From Alitta virens (lineage: Eukaryota > Annelida > Polychaeta > Phyllodocida > Nereididae): 64,000 nt of DNA. Location: positions 23,939,227 to 24,003,226 of the forward strand of contig OW028576.1 in NCBI GenBank assembly GCA_932294295.1, read 5' to 3'. This document shows, piece after piece, positions 19,377 through 31,941 of this stretch (position 1 is its first letter; every line of letters starts with the position of its first letter). The position numbers and the translations under genes are program-made. Under the pieces are notes generated by a model. The model saw only the letters and a list, made by a program, of their open reading frames with translations, was not told where the DNA came from and did not search any database.

Positions 19377-19534
19377 TTAGGATGAACTGCTAAGATCAAC
19401 TTTAGAAGTAGTTTTGTATTTGACTAGAAATACCTCAATTAAAAGTAATATGAGAGAGATACTTATGCCAATGGCCATGGTGATAACAGGCCCAATGATA
19501 TTTGCAAGATTTACTGCAAAAGCTTCCTCTGTTG
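19377..19534 (-). CDS. Last exon of an ionotropic glutamate receptor (M4 segment)
   Basis: On the minus strand, after a CTTTAAG acceptor, the frame reads TEEAFAVNLANIIGPV and a strongly hydrophobic run (ITMAIGISISLILLLIEVF). It then has a short tail ending at TAA 19377-19379. An acidic/aliphatic run followed by about 20 hydrophobic residues and a short basic tail is the standard end of iGluR subunits (M4). I could not find its other exons with confidence; a LINE lies at 20.5-21.6 kb in the expected direction. It may be a gene remnant. With the plus-strand receptor at 23.6 kb it would be a divergent pair. Confidence 0.5.
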
Positions 19535-20536
19535 CTTAAAGTCATTGAGATAAATTGAAAAAGCTCAAGGAATGAGGCAAACAAAAGAGGAAAAATGCCA
19601 TCCCAATAATGGAAATTTTCATTTCCAGTTCTAGAAAGTTTACATTTTTGCAAATATACTGATATATGCAACTTGCTGATGTACTTCTCGAATATGGCCC
19701 TTTCGGGCTTTCTGCTATGCCACTTCATTACATATCTACAATGGTTACTATAAAGAGATTAAAATAGGTTACCTTGACAACTACACCAACCTTATGTATA
19801 ATTCAGTGAACCATTGTTAAGTATGAAAATATTACCAAGTAATGCCTCTGTAACAAGCCTAGTAACAGTTTAAAGTTGAATAGCTGCAGAGAGAAATAGT
19901 GAAAATATTGTGAACATCTTGTCCTTACTTTATTTTTCACTGTGGTTGCCATGGACACCAGTTTTCAAATTAACTCATCATAGGAGAATACACCCACATA
20001 GCAATATGCTTGGAGCAACAATCTATATTACCAGGCTTATGATGAAGTAGTATATGCTGGCATGGATCTATATCAGGACTATTGTTGGTTTTGTTGCCAT
20101 GGTGGGCAATCCATACACATTCCTTTTTATTTATTCATTATTCAAATTTTTGTAATTTTGTATTGGAAGCCGAATAAAACATCGATGAGAACAAAAAGAC
20201 AAATGTAAGTGATTTGGCTCCTGGACTACCCATTGCAGTAGCCATATAAGGAATATATATAATTTTATTGACAATTAGATGTATGAAAAGACATATAAGT
20301 CACAAGTACAGCCACCAAACTTAAGCATTATCCACTCTATAAGATATAATCAAAATATGTTACATTTTGTATCATAAGCATATAGTACATAAACATGTTC
20401 AACAAAATACTATCCTTACATAATGTGTAAGATATTAATATTTACAGAATAATTTGATTTCAAAATGCAGCTCTATATACATTGATAGAAAGTATATAAG
20501 TATTTACAGAAATTATCTGACATCTAGAAAACAAAA
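19535..20536. other. Intergenic or intronic AT-rich DNA
   Basis: No supported gene. It may include decayed upstream sequence of the minus-strand iGluR and the LINE 3' tail. Confidence 0.4.
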
Positions 20537-21600
20537 TCACAAAGAGTTTTTATCATGGCAGTTCATTAAGCCAGTTTTAAAGTTCAGGATATATGACAGC
20601 TCAATTTTAGGAGACTGGTAAATGGATTGTATAAACATTGGCTTGTAAAATAAACAGGTCACAAGACAGTGTATTTCATCTTCAACTTTATTCAGATTAC
20701 ATTTTAAACAGGTTCTATCCTCAGCTGGTTTTTTAGGCTTTCCATTTCTTCCTGTTTCTATACGGAGGTTATGTGAACTGATTCTAAATGTAGCTGTCTT
20801 GCTGCATGTTTTCCTATTCATGTTAAGAAGTAGATAAGGTTCTAATCTATAGTCAGTTTTAATGTGTTTGTAAGTTCTTAGCTTAGGTTGCTGTGTCGAA
20901 TCGTCCATTTCTGGAAATATTTGTTCTTGCTGCTTTTGGTAAAGGGCGAGTTTAACAGTTCTACAGATATTGTGAAGATTATTGTGACTATTTTCATCAA
21001 AGGTTGTACCACAAGTATTTAATATGTGGTTCACTCTGCCAAACCAGCTACTTCCACCACGTGTATGCAGATCTTTTTTAATATTAAGGCATCTATTCAG
21101 TAATTAATCATCCGGCAAATTCTCCAATTTTGTCCAATTTATCATTCTTACTTTTAGTCTGGCATGTAGTGGAAATCTACCTGTCTCACTATATACAGCC
21201 AAAGTTGATGTTTGTTTTCTTACCCCCTAAGATATTCTTAAGATATCCCAATTGTAGCTGTTCTAAATTATTTATGGGTTTCTCGCCAGCCCACATTTCA
21301 CTATTGTATTGTAAGAATGGGTAGTATATAGGTGTCAAACAGTTTTTTAAAGAGAGTTGGGGAGTTATACATCCTAATTATTGCTTGGTGTCATATTGTA
21401 GCGCAAAGATTGCTTATTCGGTCATTTTACTGTGTAAGAATTCAACTTCCTCAAGTTGTTCTGTATTGTAATTTAATCTGCAAGGTGATTTATCATTGAA
21501 TTTCATAATTTTGGTTTTAAAGGAAATAATATGCAAATTAATTATTCATGTAATGAAATTTATGCAAATTAGTCATTTTAAATGATCAGAAATGAACTCC
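20537..21600 (-). mobile_element. LINE (non-LTR retrotransposon) 3' remnant
   Basis: On the minus strand, the lower part (20537-21034) is an open frame. It has KLRTYKHIKTDYRLEPYLLL, FRISSHNLRIETGR and a CCHC-like cluster (CLKCNLNKVEDEIHCLVTC), the typical end of LINE ORF2. Upstream (21040-21600) the same protein is recognisable with stops: LPIL, MWAGEKP, LEQLQLGYLKNILG. This order (RT thumb, then C-terminal cysteines) fits a 5'-truncated, decayed element. The clade cannot be set without the RT core. Confidence 0.75.
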
Positions 21601-22196
21601 TTGACCCTGAAGACATGGTGTTTAATAATCAATCTGTGTTTGTACCTGTCGTTGGTCCAGAGATATGAATAATGTAACATTTGTACCTTTCAGGGTCTGA
21701 TATTGTTTTCACAGTAACACAGTCAAAAGAAAAATACATCTGTGCAAGATAAAATGGGTGTCAACCTTCACAAATGCATTATAACTAGAAATCTGCTGTT
21801 TCCCCTCTTTAACAGTGTGCTTATATCATCTAATTGCAAATTTGCCCATATAAGGAAACAAGGTTACAGACACACATTTCCATGGCAACCAGAGACTGCT
21901 AGAAAGACACACAAAAATTGGTACATTATAAAACATGACATATATATTATGAAAGAAAATAACGAGGACTTCCTAACATATAACATAATATATATATATC
22001 TAATGAAATTGCTTATTCCAGTCGTACAAACTCGGACCCGTGCATAAAAAACAATTTGGTATGGTCTAAACTGTTTGTTATAGCCGGCTTTTGTTATGAG
22101 CCTATTTAGGAAAGAAATATTTTATATGATATATGTTTCATATTTTATCATAAAGGTACTTTTTATCAATGTATCCGTCTTTAATATTAATTTCTT
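21601..22196. other. Intergenic DNA, nothing recognised
   Basis: AT-rich, with no convincing frame, splice pattern or RNA gene. Confidence 0.4.
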
Positions 22197-22340
22197 ACAG
22201 CTGATATCTTCGATATAGAAACTAAACAGCAATGGAGATCATGTGAATCTGGAGACTCCCATTGGCTGACAGATTGCTTTCCATAATTTAATGACGTCAT
22301 CTGCAGTTTAGTTTCCAAGTCTATGAAATCTGCTGTTATG
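22197..22340. mobile_element. MITE copy 1
   Basis: The ends are inverted copies: ACAGCTGATATC...GAAACTAAA on the left, and TTTAGTTTCCAAGTCTATGAAATCTGCTGT on the right. The core contains CCCATTGGCTGACAG and TGACGTCATC. Related copies lie at about 22742-22915 and 23939-24195. Confidence 0.65.
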
Positions 22341-22741
22341 AAAGAGCACAAAAATGCAATTACATACTGGATGTGCTTCAATTAGCAGATACATGATAAG
22401 GAACACAGCAGCTAGACAATTCGGAGCGAGCTAGTGAAATCAATGATGTCTTTGGTGCATTGCCATAGCATTACTATGTTTTATATTTTTCTCGCAATGA
22501 TTTGGGCTCATTAATTGATGTGTGCTCAGATGTACCATATTTACCTTAACACTGATTTCTTCTTGTTATTGTTACTTTTGTTGTTTATTGATTTGCCAAC
22601 GTTTATTGTGACTTATTTCGCAATGGGTCCCATGCACTTATGTTTGTCTGTTGTCGTCTAACTAAGCATCGAATGTCACAGGAAGCTGATAGCTAATGGT
22701 GCATTTTAGATACTTTATTGTGCCAATGTACCTTTTTTGTA

Positions 22742-22915
22742 GATTACAGCAGATGTCACAAATTTGGAAACTAAACCACAGATGATATAATGTGATTCAA
22801 GGATTTCCTATTGGCTAAGGCAGTCACTGAACTCATAGGAGTCCTACATTCACATCATGACCTCTAGAGTTAAGTTTCCATTGAAGTCTGTGAAATTTGC
22901 TATAATTACTCAAAT
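22742..22915. mobile_element. MITE copy 2
   Basis: This has the same plan as copy 1: ACAGCAGATGTCACAAATTTGGAAACTAAAC at the left, an inverted GTTAAGTTTCC...GAAATTTGCTATAAT at the right, and CCTATTGGCTAAGGCAG in the core. Confidence 0.6.
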
Positions 22916-22933
22916 CACATTACAAATTAAATT

Positions 22934-23225
22934 ATTGATTTCATATTCTCAAGATTCTAGAGTAGTAACTCACCAGGGAGCTTTTATTTTTAATTTCTCG
23001 CATAGTCTTCATCAGCCAACTGTCAAACTCAGATCACACGACGGACCAGGTCATGTGACAGGGGTGGTAGGTAGAATGGGGGGTAGATCGAGGCTGGAAT
23101 GACCTTGACCCTAGGTGGTCATTTGACTGATCTGAGTTTGACAGTTGGCTAATGAAGACTGTGAGAGACAGTCGAAAGCGCCCGGGTGAGTTAGAACTCC
23201 AGAATCTTGAGAATATGAAATCAAT
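22934..23225. repeat. Fold-back element with about 100-bp arms
   Basis: The left arm (22934 to about 23035) and right arm (about 23124 to 23225) are inverted copies. Both hold ATTGATTTCATATTCTCAAG, AACTCACC and CAACTGTCAAACTCAGATC, read on opposite strands. About 90 bp lie between. Arms differ at scattered bases, so it is not new. Confidence 0.8.
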
Positions 23226-23616
23226 ATATGGATTACCAAGATTCAGGAACCAATCTACATTGTGTTACATTACAAGTTACTTTCCATAATTGTGAGCCAT
23301 AATTACTACAGATGCATCTGCGTGTGGGGGCACCGCCGGTATGTATTTGGTTTAAATTAATTTTCAGCATAACACTCTATAATCAAAGCAACAAACTTTC
23401 AATATATTTGTCATTATGGTGTACTTAGATTATGGCTTCCAGAATGGTGGTTCAGCTAATTTTGCAGCACACTGTTATATCATCAGGTGTGTCAGGTTCC
23501 CGAATAGTTTTTTTTTTATTAGTTTGGGTAGCACCGTAGAGAAATTCAGGAGTGTCTGAGTAATTTTGGTACCTCTTAGAATGTATACATTGCAAATTTG
23601 TTTAATGTATTTTCAG
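23226..23616. other. Upstream or intron of the glutamate receptor
   Basis: No exon is recognised. The stretch ends with the TGTATTTTCAG acceptor at 23616. Confidence 0.45.
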
Positions 23617-26600
23617 GATTTATTGTTCTACAATTATGTAATTTTTACAAATGGGACACGGGAATACAAGGGACTGGTCTTCGACATCTTGAATTCCTTA
23701 TCAAGCACCTTCCATTTCACGTCAGTACTGATACCCCGTTGCTTAATATAACTCGAATCCGAGTTCGTAAATTGACATACTTACTGTTTGACTTTAGTTT
23801 GTGACATTACACTACTTATTATTTCAAGGTATGATGTTCTTCGTGCTAAATCATATGGGACTACAAGGAATGGCCTGGCTGGTATGGTATACCACAAGGT
23901 ACTATATTTAGCCTCATAACAGACTGTAATTTAACTTACAGCTATTTCCGTGAATGCTATTTATCACAGTTGTAGAGATTGGACGACAATACAAATTACT
24001 CGTTTGTAAGAATTATTAAGATACACAGAATGGAAAAAAAAAGCCAAAGTAAGAGGTACTTGGAAACATATATCAAGATGACATCATGTGAATTCATAAC
24101 TCCTATTGGCTCAGTGATTGCCTCAATCAATGGAGTCCTTTGTTCACGTGTTGTATTCTTTAGTTTCCAAGTCTTATGATAGCTGTTGTAACATATTGTA
24201 TGATCATATTTTACTGCCTAAATATTTCCATGCTTAAGTTGACACAGTGTAATTATTTATTTGTCAGGACGTGAATATGTCTATCGGGTTAATGGCACCA
24301 ACATTTGAGCGTTTAAAATATGTGGACTTTTTGAGTCAGTTTTATTACAGTGACATAACATTTGCCACTTACATCAAACCTCCAGAACCAAATATGTTTC
24401 TATCATTTGAACCACTAAAAGCCTTGACTCTAGCAGCCATAATTGCAACATGGCTGATATCTAGTGTTTTCCTGAGTATAGTTGCTATTGGAAGAGAATC
24501 AACATTAAGTGGAGGGTGGTAACAAATATCATGTATGAAATGCTTGGCACAATCTTCAGACAAGGTAAATTGATACTTTTTGTGTGCTTGCTACATTGTT
24601 ACACTTTCCCTTGGTATTTTCAATGACTTTGTGTGAGATAATGATCATGATTGTAAAAGCATTTAGAATCGAAACAGTTTTTAGCAGTTGACAGTTTGTT
24701 TGACTGACTCAATCAATGATAATAAAACAAAGAAATTTGATTTTTTTTCCAGGTGTGAACACAGGCGATCTAAGTTCCTCAATGAAATTTCGAGCAATTT
24801 TTGCAATCTGGAATTTACTCATACTAGTAATTACAACATTGTATATATCACACCTGACTGCACTTGCTGCAGTGCCACCTCAAGCACCAACCATTGACAC
24901 AGTCGCTGAACTGGCAGAGAGACTTGATTACAAAGTGGTGACTTATCGTGGGTCTGCTATGATGGAGGCATTTGAGATATTTGTACATTCATTACTTTTG
25001 TGCATCAAGTGCACACAGTAACATCACTTTGATGAATTTTAAATTATGAATACAACAAACTTCAACAGGTGTGAACTTGGTTTCAATTGCTGAAATAATT
25101 GGGAACTTTGTTTCAATTGCTGAAATAATTGGGAATTATTGCATGGTTCTTCTAATGATATGAAACAATTGCAGGTTTTTTTAGACAAAGCTTGCAATGT
25201 AGATTGTTTCAAATCATACAATAATTTAAATGAAATATGATGTGCTGAAATAATCCTGAAGTAACATCATCAAACCGTACATCAATAAACACTTCTTTTT
25301 TTTAGGCATCAAAAAGGGGAGCAATGGCTGATATCTGGAAGAATCAAATGAGTCCATATCCGGAGAATTTAGTATCTTTTTCTCAATCACAAGATTCTCT
25401 TATTAAGCAATTATCATGTAGTAGAAATGCATTTGTGACACTTCGAGAAGAATTAAACTACATCCGCTCGAGAGACTGCCACGTGTATGTTGCCAGAGAC
25501 AGGGCTTATGGGGCAGGGACATCATTTGCTGTCACGAAAAGTGCACCATTTGCAGAAAAGTTTAGCGAGCAGTATTTGATTTTGCTTCGGTAATAACGCA
25601 AAGTTGTAAATTTTTACCAAAGCAGACAAACTAATCGCAAATTAATGCTAGTTATATTTCCGTGGGTGGATCTTAATATGTTTTTTATCACAAAGAAATT
25701 TGGTTGCTGCGCATAAATGCTAAAAGACTAGTATAATGCAAAACAAGAAATAATAAATTAAATTCCATTAATTACAAATTTTCTCGTAGTCTATATTATT
25801 AATTATAACATGCAGTTCTCATACTTATTGAACAGCCACCCATATGTAATAGTTATATCCCGAACAGGAGGGAGTTAACTAACATTTTTGTTGGTTATAT
25901 CCCGTCATCGAAGGCGGGATATAAGCAACAACAATCTTAGTTTAACTCCCGACTATGAGCTATAGCTAACTTATATTCCATTAGGCTTATGTTTGATTGT
26001 GTTCTGTTTTAATGCCTTTATTGTGCAAAAGAAGTTTGCACTCAGGAGGGAGTTAACTAACCTTTTTTTAACCAGTAGGAAAACAGCATTTGCTATGTAA
26101 ATATATTAATGGAGCCAGTTGAGTGACACCTGCAGTGGTTTGGGGAGAGTAATCAAATAATATATCATGACAGAAACTTTTAATGGCTTTGTTTAAAAGT
26201 CGAATGCTATGTAGAAAATAAATCTAAAGTCATTACTTTCTAAAATCAATAGTCTTTTGTCTCTGATGTCTAAATAACGAAACATATGCATCATCTTCCA
26301 TGTCTGTAGTCATTGATATCTAAATGATGAGTATTAGTATGCAATTTTTGGATCAATGAGGAAAATGATAGCTATAAGAATAAGTTTTGAATGAACTCAA
26401 ACAAAATTCACGATTTAATTTCATAGTCTAAATGTTAATTATTACAGCATAACAGAACTTGTAGAGAAAGGCATAATATCCAAATGGGTGGCGCTATATA
26501 AGGAAACTTTTTTCAACATGTCGCGATGTCAACTGGAAAAACAAATGACAGCTCCGATTACCCTTGCATATATTGGAGCACCTTTACTGATTCTGGCATT

Positions 26601-26745
26601 GAGTGGGATAATCTCCACTTGTGTTTTGATTGTTGAAGTGCTTTGCAGGAAAAAAAGAGAAAATTTAATTAAAGAAAAACGTTCACAGTCACAAAATTCC
26701 ACAAATATACATCCAATTTATTGTAATTCGGCCAAGATAATATAA
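23617..26745 (+). CDS. Ionotropic glutamate receptor (ligand-binding and channel region), frameshifted
   Basis: Six exons fit in phase: 23617-23720, 23829-23898, 24268-24564, 24753-24982, 25306-25589 and 26448-26745 (stop TAA). They encode, in order, the S1 lobe (NGTREYKGLVFDIL; PTFERLKYVDF with the ligand-contact arginine position), M1 (ALTLAAIIATWLISSVFLSI), the pore loop (MYEMLGTIFRQ), M3 (AIWNLLILVITTLYISHLTA), S2 and M4. The exon at 24268 changes frame near 24505-24520 around a GGAGGGTGG run. The total of 1283 nt is not a multiple of three, so one indel is real in this sequence. No amino-terminal domain is seen upstream. It is either a decaying receptor or a single-base assembly error. 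The M3 motif departs from the usual SYTANLAAF. Confidence 0.75.
23939..24195. mobile_element. MITE copy 3, inside a receptor intron
   Basis: It has an ACAGCTATTTCCG left end, an inverted right end with TAGTTTCCAAGTCTTATGATAGCTGT, and CCTATTGGCTCAGTGATTGCC in the core. It is longer than the other two copies because of an internal segment. It lies in the intron between the iGluR exons ending at 23898 and starting at 24268. Confidence 0.6.
25830..26060. repeat. Repeats with GGAGGGAGTTAACTAAC in an intron
   Basis: The word AGGAGGGAGTTAACTAAC occurs at about 25867 and 26044. A GTTATATCCCG / CGGGATATAA inverted pair lies between. It looks like a small fold-back or MITE remnant in the receptor's last intron. 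Confidence 0.5.
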
Positions 26746-26779
26746 TGATTGATAATATCTCTTGAAATATCCAGTTATT

Positions 26780-26945
26780 CCCATTTAGTGAGAGAGATAG
26801 GTGAAGGGTTCTGCAAATTGTCATACAAGTATGAAACTTGGCACAATTTTTGACATATATATATATTGAACATTTTTTGATATGGAGCCATTCAATAATG
26901 GGGGTGTCTTGGGAATGGCAGCCATATTGGAAAATGGCGGCCATC
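26780..26945. mobile_element. MITE family B, copy 1
   Basis: Shares GAGAGAGATAGGTGA, CAAATTGTCATACAAG, CTTGGCACA, TATGGAGCCATT and ATGGCGGCCATC with the copy at about 35158-35330, in the opposite orientation. It sits just after the receptor stop codon. Confidence 0.65.
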
Positions 26946-27540
26946 GAACATAGTCTAAACAGTTTAATATATTGAATTTCTAATTTTCATTAGATGTTAA
27001 CCTTCAAATCAGCTATAAAAGAAGACAAAACACATTTTTTATTGATGTTAATCGATCCTGGTATCATAATCCAATAAAATCTTTTGATAAAAGCCTTTTT
27101 TTTCAAAATATTAACACAACGACTACTGTTACTGCTGTCAAAGTCATACATCCACTGGAACTGACTGCACATGTGGCACACAGAATTAGGGTACCACATT
27201 ACACTGAGTTTTCTATCGATCTTAACACTATCATATATAAAATATCATTAGACTAACATATACATCATTTGATATACTATACTACAAGTATCCGACGAAT
27301 TGCACAGCAAACTAGTCAAACATACAAGCAAAGATGATTCAATTTAATATAATGATGAATTAAGACGTCTATAGAGTATATATTGGGCAGTGAGGATCTC
27401 TTAAAATGCTATCAAAAGTTCTTAATCTATCAGTCTAACTATCAGTGAGCAGAACATAAATGTAACAAATTTATAATAAACTTATACTAAAACTGGTGAA
27501 ACAGACTTGATTCCAATAAAGTCTTCTAAAATCAAATACA
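26946..27540. other. Intergenic DNA, nothing recognised
   Basis: AT-rich, with no supported gene. Confidence 0.4.
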
Positions 27541-29440
27541 CTCCATTGTTTATAACTTAGGATTCACATGTTCCAGCACAGGCACATACTGCTGTGCATT
27601 TTAGTGCTGCTTTACGACATTTACAGGCACTTTGACATCTTTTCCTGCAGCCACACTTGAGTAGTTCCCTGCAGGAAGAACTAGCTTCAGGCAAATTGGT
27701 CCACTTGGGTGTCCAAATGTCCCTATTATCTCTTGACCATCCCCAATCTGATGGTTCTGGAAGATTCATGACAGTAATCAGTGTTTGTCCCCAGCAAAAT
27801 GCTCCTTGGTATGTGGCACGTCTGATGTGTAATTCCAGAGCGTCCCTAGTAGGTGGAATATGTTCCATTGTTCTTCCCTTTGCAGCAAACAAGTGAATTC
27901 TGGCTGCATCTACAGTGTCAAGTTCACTAGTTCTGTCATAAAGTAAGACAGTGTATCGTTCCAGAAGGGTGAGGGAGTCCTCTGAAATTTGATCTGGCCT
28001 GAGTGAGAGAGCTTGGAAAGCCTTGGTAACTTTATCAAATGTGAACCAAACATCCCAGGCAGTTTTCTTACCAATGCCACAAAATCCTGAAGTTGTATCC
28101 AAACCCGTAAAGGCGTGAAACATCGGCAAACTGGCACATTTCTCTTACCCTAAACTTTGTGAAATTGTGTGGACTGGGATATACCTCAGCTTCCGTCCAA
28201 CTCCAAATGTAATCCAAAGTTCATCTAGCTCTGTTGTGTGGAAAATGTGGACTGCCAGCACAACAACATCAGTGTCAATCAGCTGTGTGAATCATCATCT
28301 TTGTATCCGATTTTTCACGGTTACAAGGATGAAGTCCGCTTGAATCCACATTATTGGACAGGACATTCTCGCCATAAGTTGTTATAAGGACTTTGTCTGT
28401 TGCAATTTCGTCAATCTGGCTTGCAAGGAAACGGAAGAGTTCAACTTTGTTCTCACTGACACGTAGAAACTGGTACCAGTTCCTGGGTATGTCGTGGTTG
28501 GCAGCAACTCGTCTTCTTATTCCTTGACCTCTTTTTTCTCTTTGTTGTGATTTCAGTGAAGCCTCGTGGTATTCTTCCCATACAACATCCATCCGGTTAA
28601 TTTTCCTGAGTTGACTGTGAATGTAGGGAATGAAGACAGTTTGGGAATAATCTCCAAATGTCTTACATGTTGGCAATGGCTTCAGAATGTGAAATAATAC
28701 AGCACCATCCAAAATGATAGCATCACATTGTAGGTTTGTTTGCTTGACTAGGGGAACGGCGTTCAAAGCATTCCAGTAAATCAGATTTTGTTGTCGGACG
28801 CAAAGTGCCATTTGTAGACAGTGCTGGTGGACAAGCTTGATTCTCATGTGCAAAGAAATCTGTACGGTTGCCTTCACGAGTTTGGCAGGCAATGTAGAGC
28901 CGTGCAAACAAAGAGCAATCATTCTTCAAGGATCCAATTTGCAGTGTACTTTGTTTTCTATTGGTTCTTGATGGATCTTTGAAAATAGCAAAATTGTTAC
29001 GCTTGACTGGGGCATTCAGTTTGGATTCCCCAGAAATTATTTGCTGTTTCACAAAATCTTGGTACTGTTCAGTTCCAATATTTTCTGCATCTTGAAGGTT
29101 TTTTATTGCGGATGAATCTGCCATGTCCTTTCCCAGCTAACACATAACGTTTTTATAACATGTTAGGAAAAGGTTATGGCATAACGTTTTTCAAATAACG
29201 TTTTTTTAACATTACTTTGATGTTGTATGTTCATGTTTATTCATAACATTAATTAATAACAGTGTTATAACATTTTCTGAAAACATTTTGCAAACATTAC
29301 AATATTGATGTTTTAAGAAGCTTTCACAATGATGTTATTTCAATGTATTATACAGCAGTCACAGGTGTTATGTTTTAATGATGCTATTTGTTAACATTAT
29401 GGCAACATTTTTTGATAACATTCTTATAACATAAATCTGT

Positions 29441-30330
29441 AATGTCAGTCAAAAACGTATTCCCAATGTAATGGGATGATGTTTTTATAACGTTTTTAAA
29501 ATATGTTAAAGAAAAACATGATAATGCTGTAAAATAAACATCAAATATAAACATTTTTAAAATCAGTTATTATAATGTTAAGGGTTGATGCAATTGTAAC
29601 ATAACTATAACATGTTTTCTAAACATCAAGGTTATACGTAAAGTTGTGACGTATTCATGATGTTTATAAATAACATAATTTCAATGTAAATCTGTAATGT
29701 CAGACACAAATGTTTTGCCAATGTTATGGGATGATGTTTTTATAACGTTTTAAGAATATGTTAAAGAAAAACATGATAATGCTGTAAAATAAACATCAAA
29801 TATAGGCATTTTAAAAATAGGTTATTATAATGTTAAGGGTTGATGCAATTGTAACATAACTCTAACATGTTTTCTAAACATCAAGGTTATACGTAAAGTT
29901 GTGACGTATTCATGATGTTTATAAATAACATAATTTCAATGTAAATCTGTAATGTCAGACACAAATGTTTTACTAATGTTATATGATGATGTTTTTATAA
30001 CGTTTTTTAGAACATATTAAAGAAAAACATGATTATGCTGTTACAAAGCCATCAAATATAGGCATTTTAAAAATAGGTTATTATAATGTTAAGGGTTGAT
30101 GCAATTGTAACATAACCCTAAAATGTTTTCTCAGTATCAAGGTTATACGTAAAGTTATGACGTTTTCATGATGTTTATAAATAACATAATTTCAATGTAA
30201 ATCTGTAATGTCAGACACAAATGTTTTAATAATGTTTTGGGATGATGTAATTATAACGTTTTTATAAAATTTTAATAATAAACATCATAATCATTTAAAT
30301 AAGGCATCAAATGGCATTTTCAAAATCTGC
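29441..30330. repeat. Tandem repeat, unit about 255 bp, 3.5 copies
   Basis: The phrase AATGTCAG(A/T)CA begins at 29441, 29696, 29951 and 30207, so the periods are 255, 255 and 256. Each unit contains GGTTATTATAATGTTAAGGG or a close form and ATACGTAAAGTTRTGACG. Copies two and three are closest; the fourth is partial and more changed. Confidence 0.9.
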
Positions 30331-30645
30331 TGTAATTATGTTAAAGATTGATGCAATAGTAAAATCTAGGAATATCTCTAAATATTCCTAGGTAAAATAA
30401 CCCACATATTAAACACTGACCAGAGTCAGGACTTGGCACACAGTTTGCAACAATGAGGGAAAGTTGTAAATTCTGCCATTTCTGCAACCCCCCCCCCCCC
30501 TCTTCACAATTAACTTCAGCCATCATTGACAGGTGCACTTTGACTTGGGATGGCAGGCCAGCATGTCACAGACAGTAGGTAAGTTACAAGTTTTGCACAA
30601 TCTTATAAAACTTATCTTTGTGACTTTACAATTATCTATCTATAA

Positions 30646-30661
30646 ATCAATCAATCAATCA

Positions 30662-30698
<37 letters not shown>

Positions 30699-30785
30699 GC
30701 TATCTAGCTATCTATCTATCTATCTATCTAGCTATCTAGCTACCTATCTATCTATCTACCTCTCTGTATATTTGTCTATCCATCT
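30646..30785. repeat. (ATCT)n microsatellite
   Basis: A run of ATCA/ATCT/AGCT tetranucleotides of about 140 bp. A run of 13 C lies upstream near 30488. Confidence 0.95.
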
Positions 30786-31941
30786 ATATATTGGCCATGT
30801 TTAAATATGCTAACTCAATATACAATGATATACAGACAATTATCCTTAACTGATCTTGTGTTTTTATTTTTAAATTAGTTTGGCTTTAATTTGTATAGGT
30901 CCAGATATTAAGACAAATTTTGTAACTACAATGATATGAGCAAGTATTAATTAATAATATATGATTTATTTTGCTGGTACAAATTACACAGACTATATAT
31001 TGTCCACTATATGATATTAGTTAGTCCTCCTGAAAACTGTGCAAATATACATTGTAAAATATAGATAGCTATGGGTGATTTCTAGACTCTATAGAGCTCA
31101 GATTCAAGACATTATAGACTGAGGAGGCATCATATTACAGCATCTAGTGAGTGAACTTGCAGTACCCCTTCCCTAATTAGGCCCAAATCACTGAAGCAGA
31201 ACCATTTGCATACATTATAGCATGCATGCATAATTACTATCTACAGGTGAGCTACAAAAACTTAAATGACCATGATAAGTTTTAAATCATATAAGTAGTT
31301 TTAGTGAAATTGTGTAGCACAAAAATAACATAATATTGCAAGTTGTTTTCTTATCACTCTTGCTTATAAAGTTTTATATATTTGAAAGTTATTTTGTTAT
31401 CAAGCTTGAAGTTTTATTAATATCTAAAATTTGATATAAGTGTAGAAATGCCATATCTCAGCTAACTCTGAAATACACTATACATGGAGAAAATTCAGTA
31501 TCATTGTTATGAGATTGATCATAGCCAAACATATCTTTACTGATTTAATCAAAGTTTAGATCCAATGTCATGCAATTACCTTGTGATAATGTTTGTTGGC
31601 ATTTATGATTATGTCCAATGATCATGATGATGGAATTTGTTTCATTTGTTTTACATTCCTTAAACGATATAATTCAAATAGTATTTCACTTGGTGATTAA
31701 ATGTTATTCTTATTGAAATATTGTAATTGTTAGCATTCAGTTTGGAAAACTGCATATATATGTAAATTAAGGTCAATTAAATGTAAATTTTTACAGGGTT
31801 GCTCTTCAAGACCAATTGCTATACTATCAAGATGACCACATCTTACTCCTGGTATGAACACTACCCACCTTGAAGGCTTTTCTCTGGCAAGGTAGATATT
31901 CACGATTTGTCAGTTATTATCATACAAACTGAAGATCAGCA
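30786..31941. other. Internal unique part of the 3.85-kb element
   Basis: AT-rich. No transposase, RNA gene or conserved protein is seen. A short frame at 31942-32298 has a Cys-containing end but I do not recognise it and do not call it a gene. Confidence 0.45.

Noticed and set aside
30533..30739. Frame through the ATCT microsatellite
   Set aside because: Low-complexity translation of a simple repeat.
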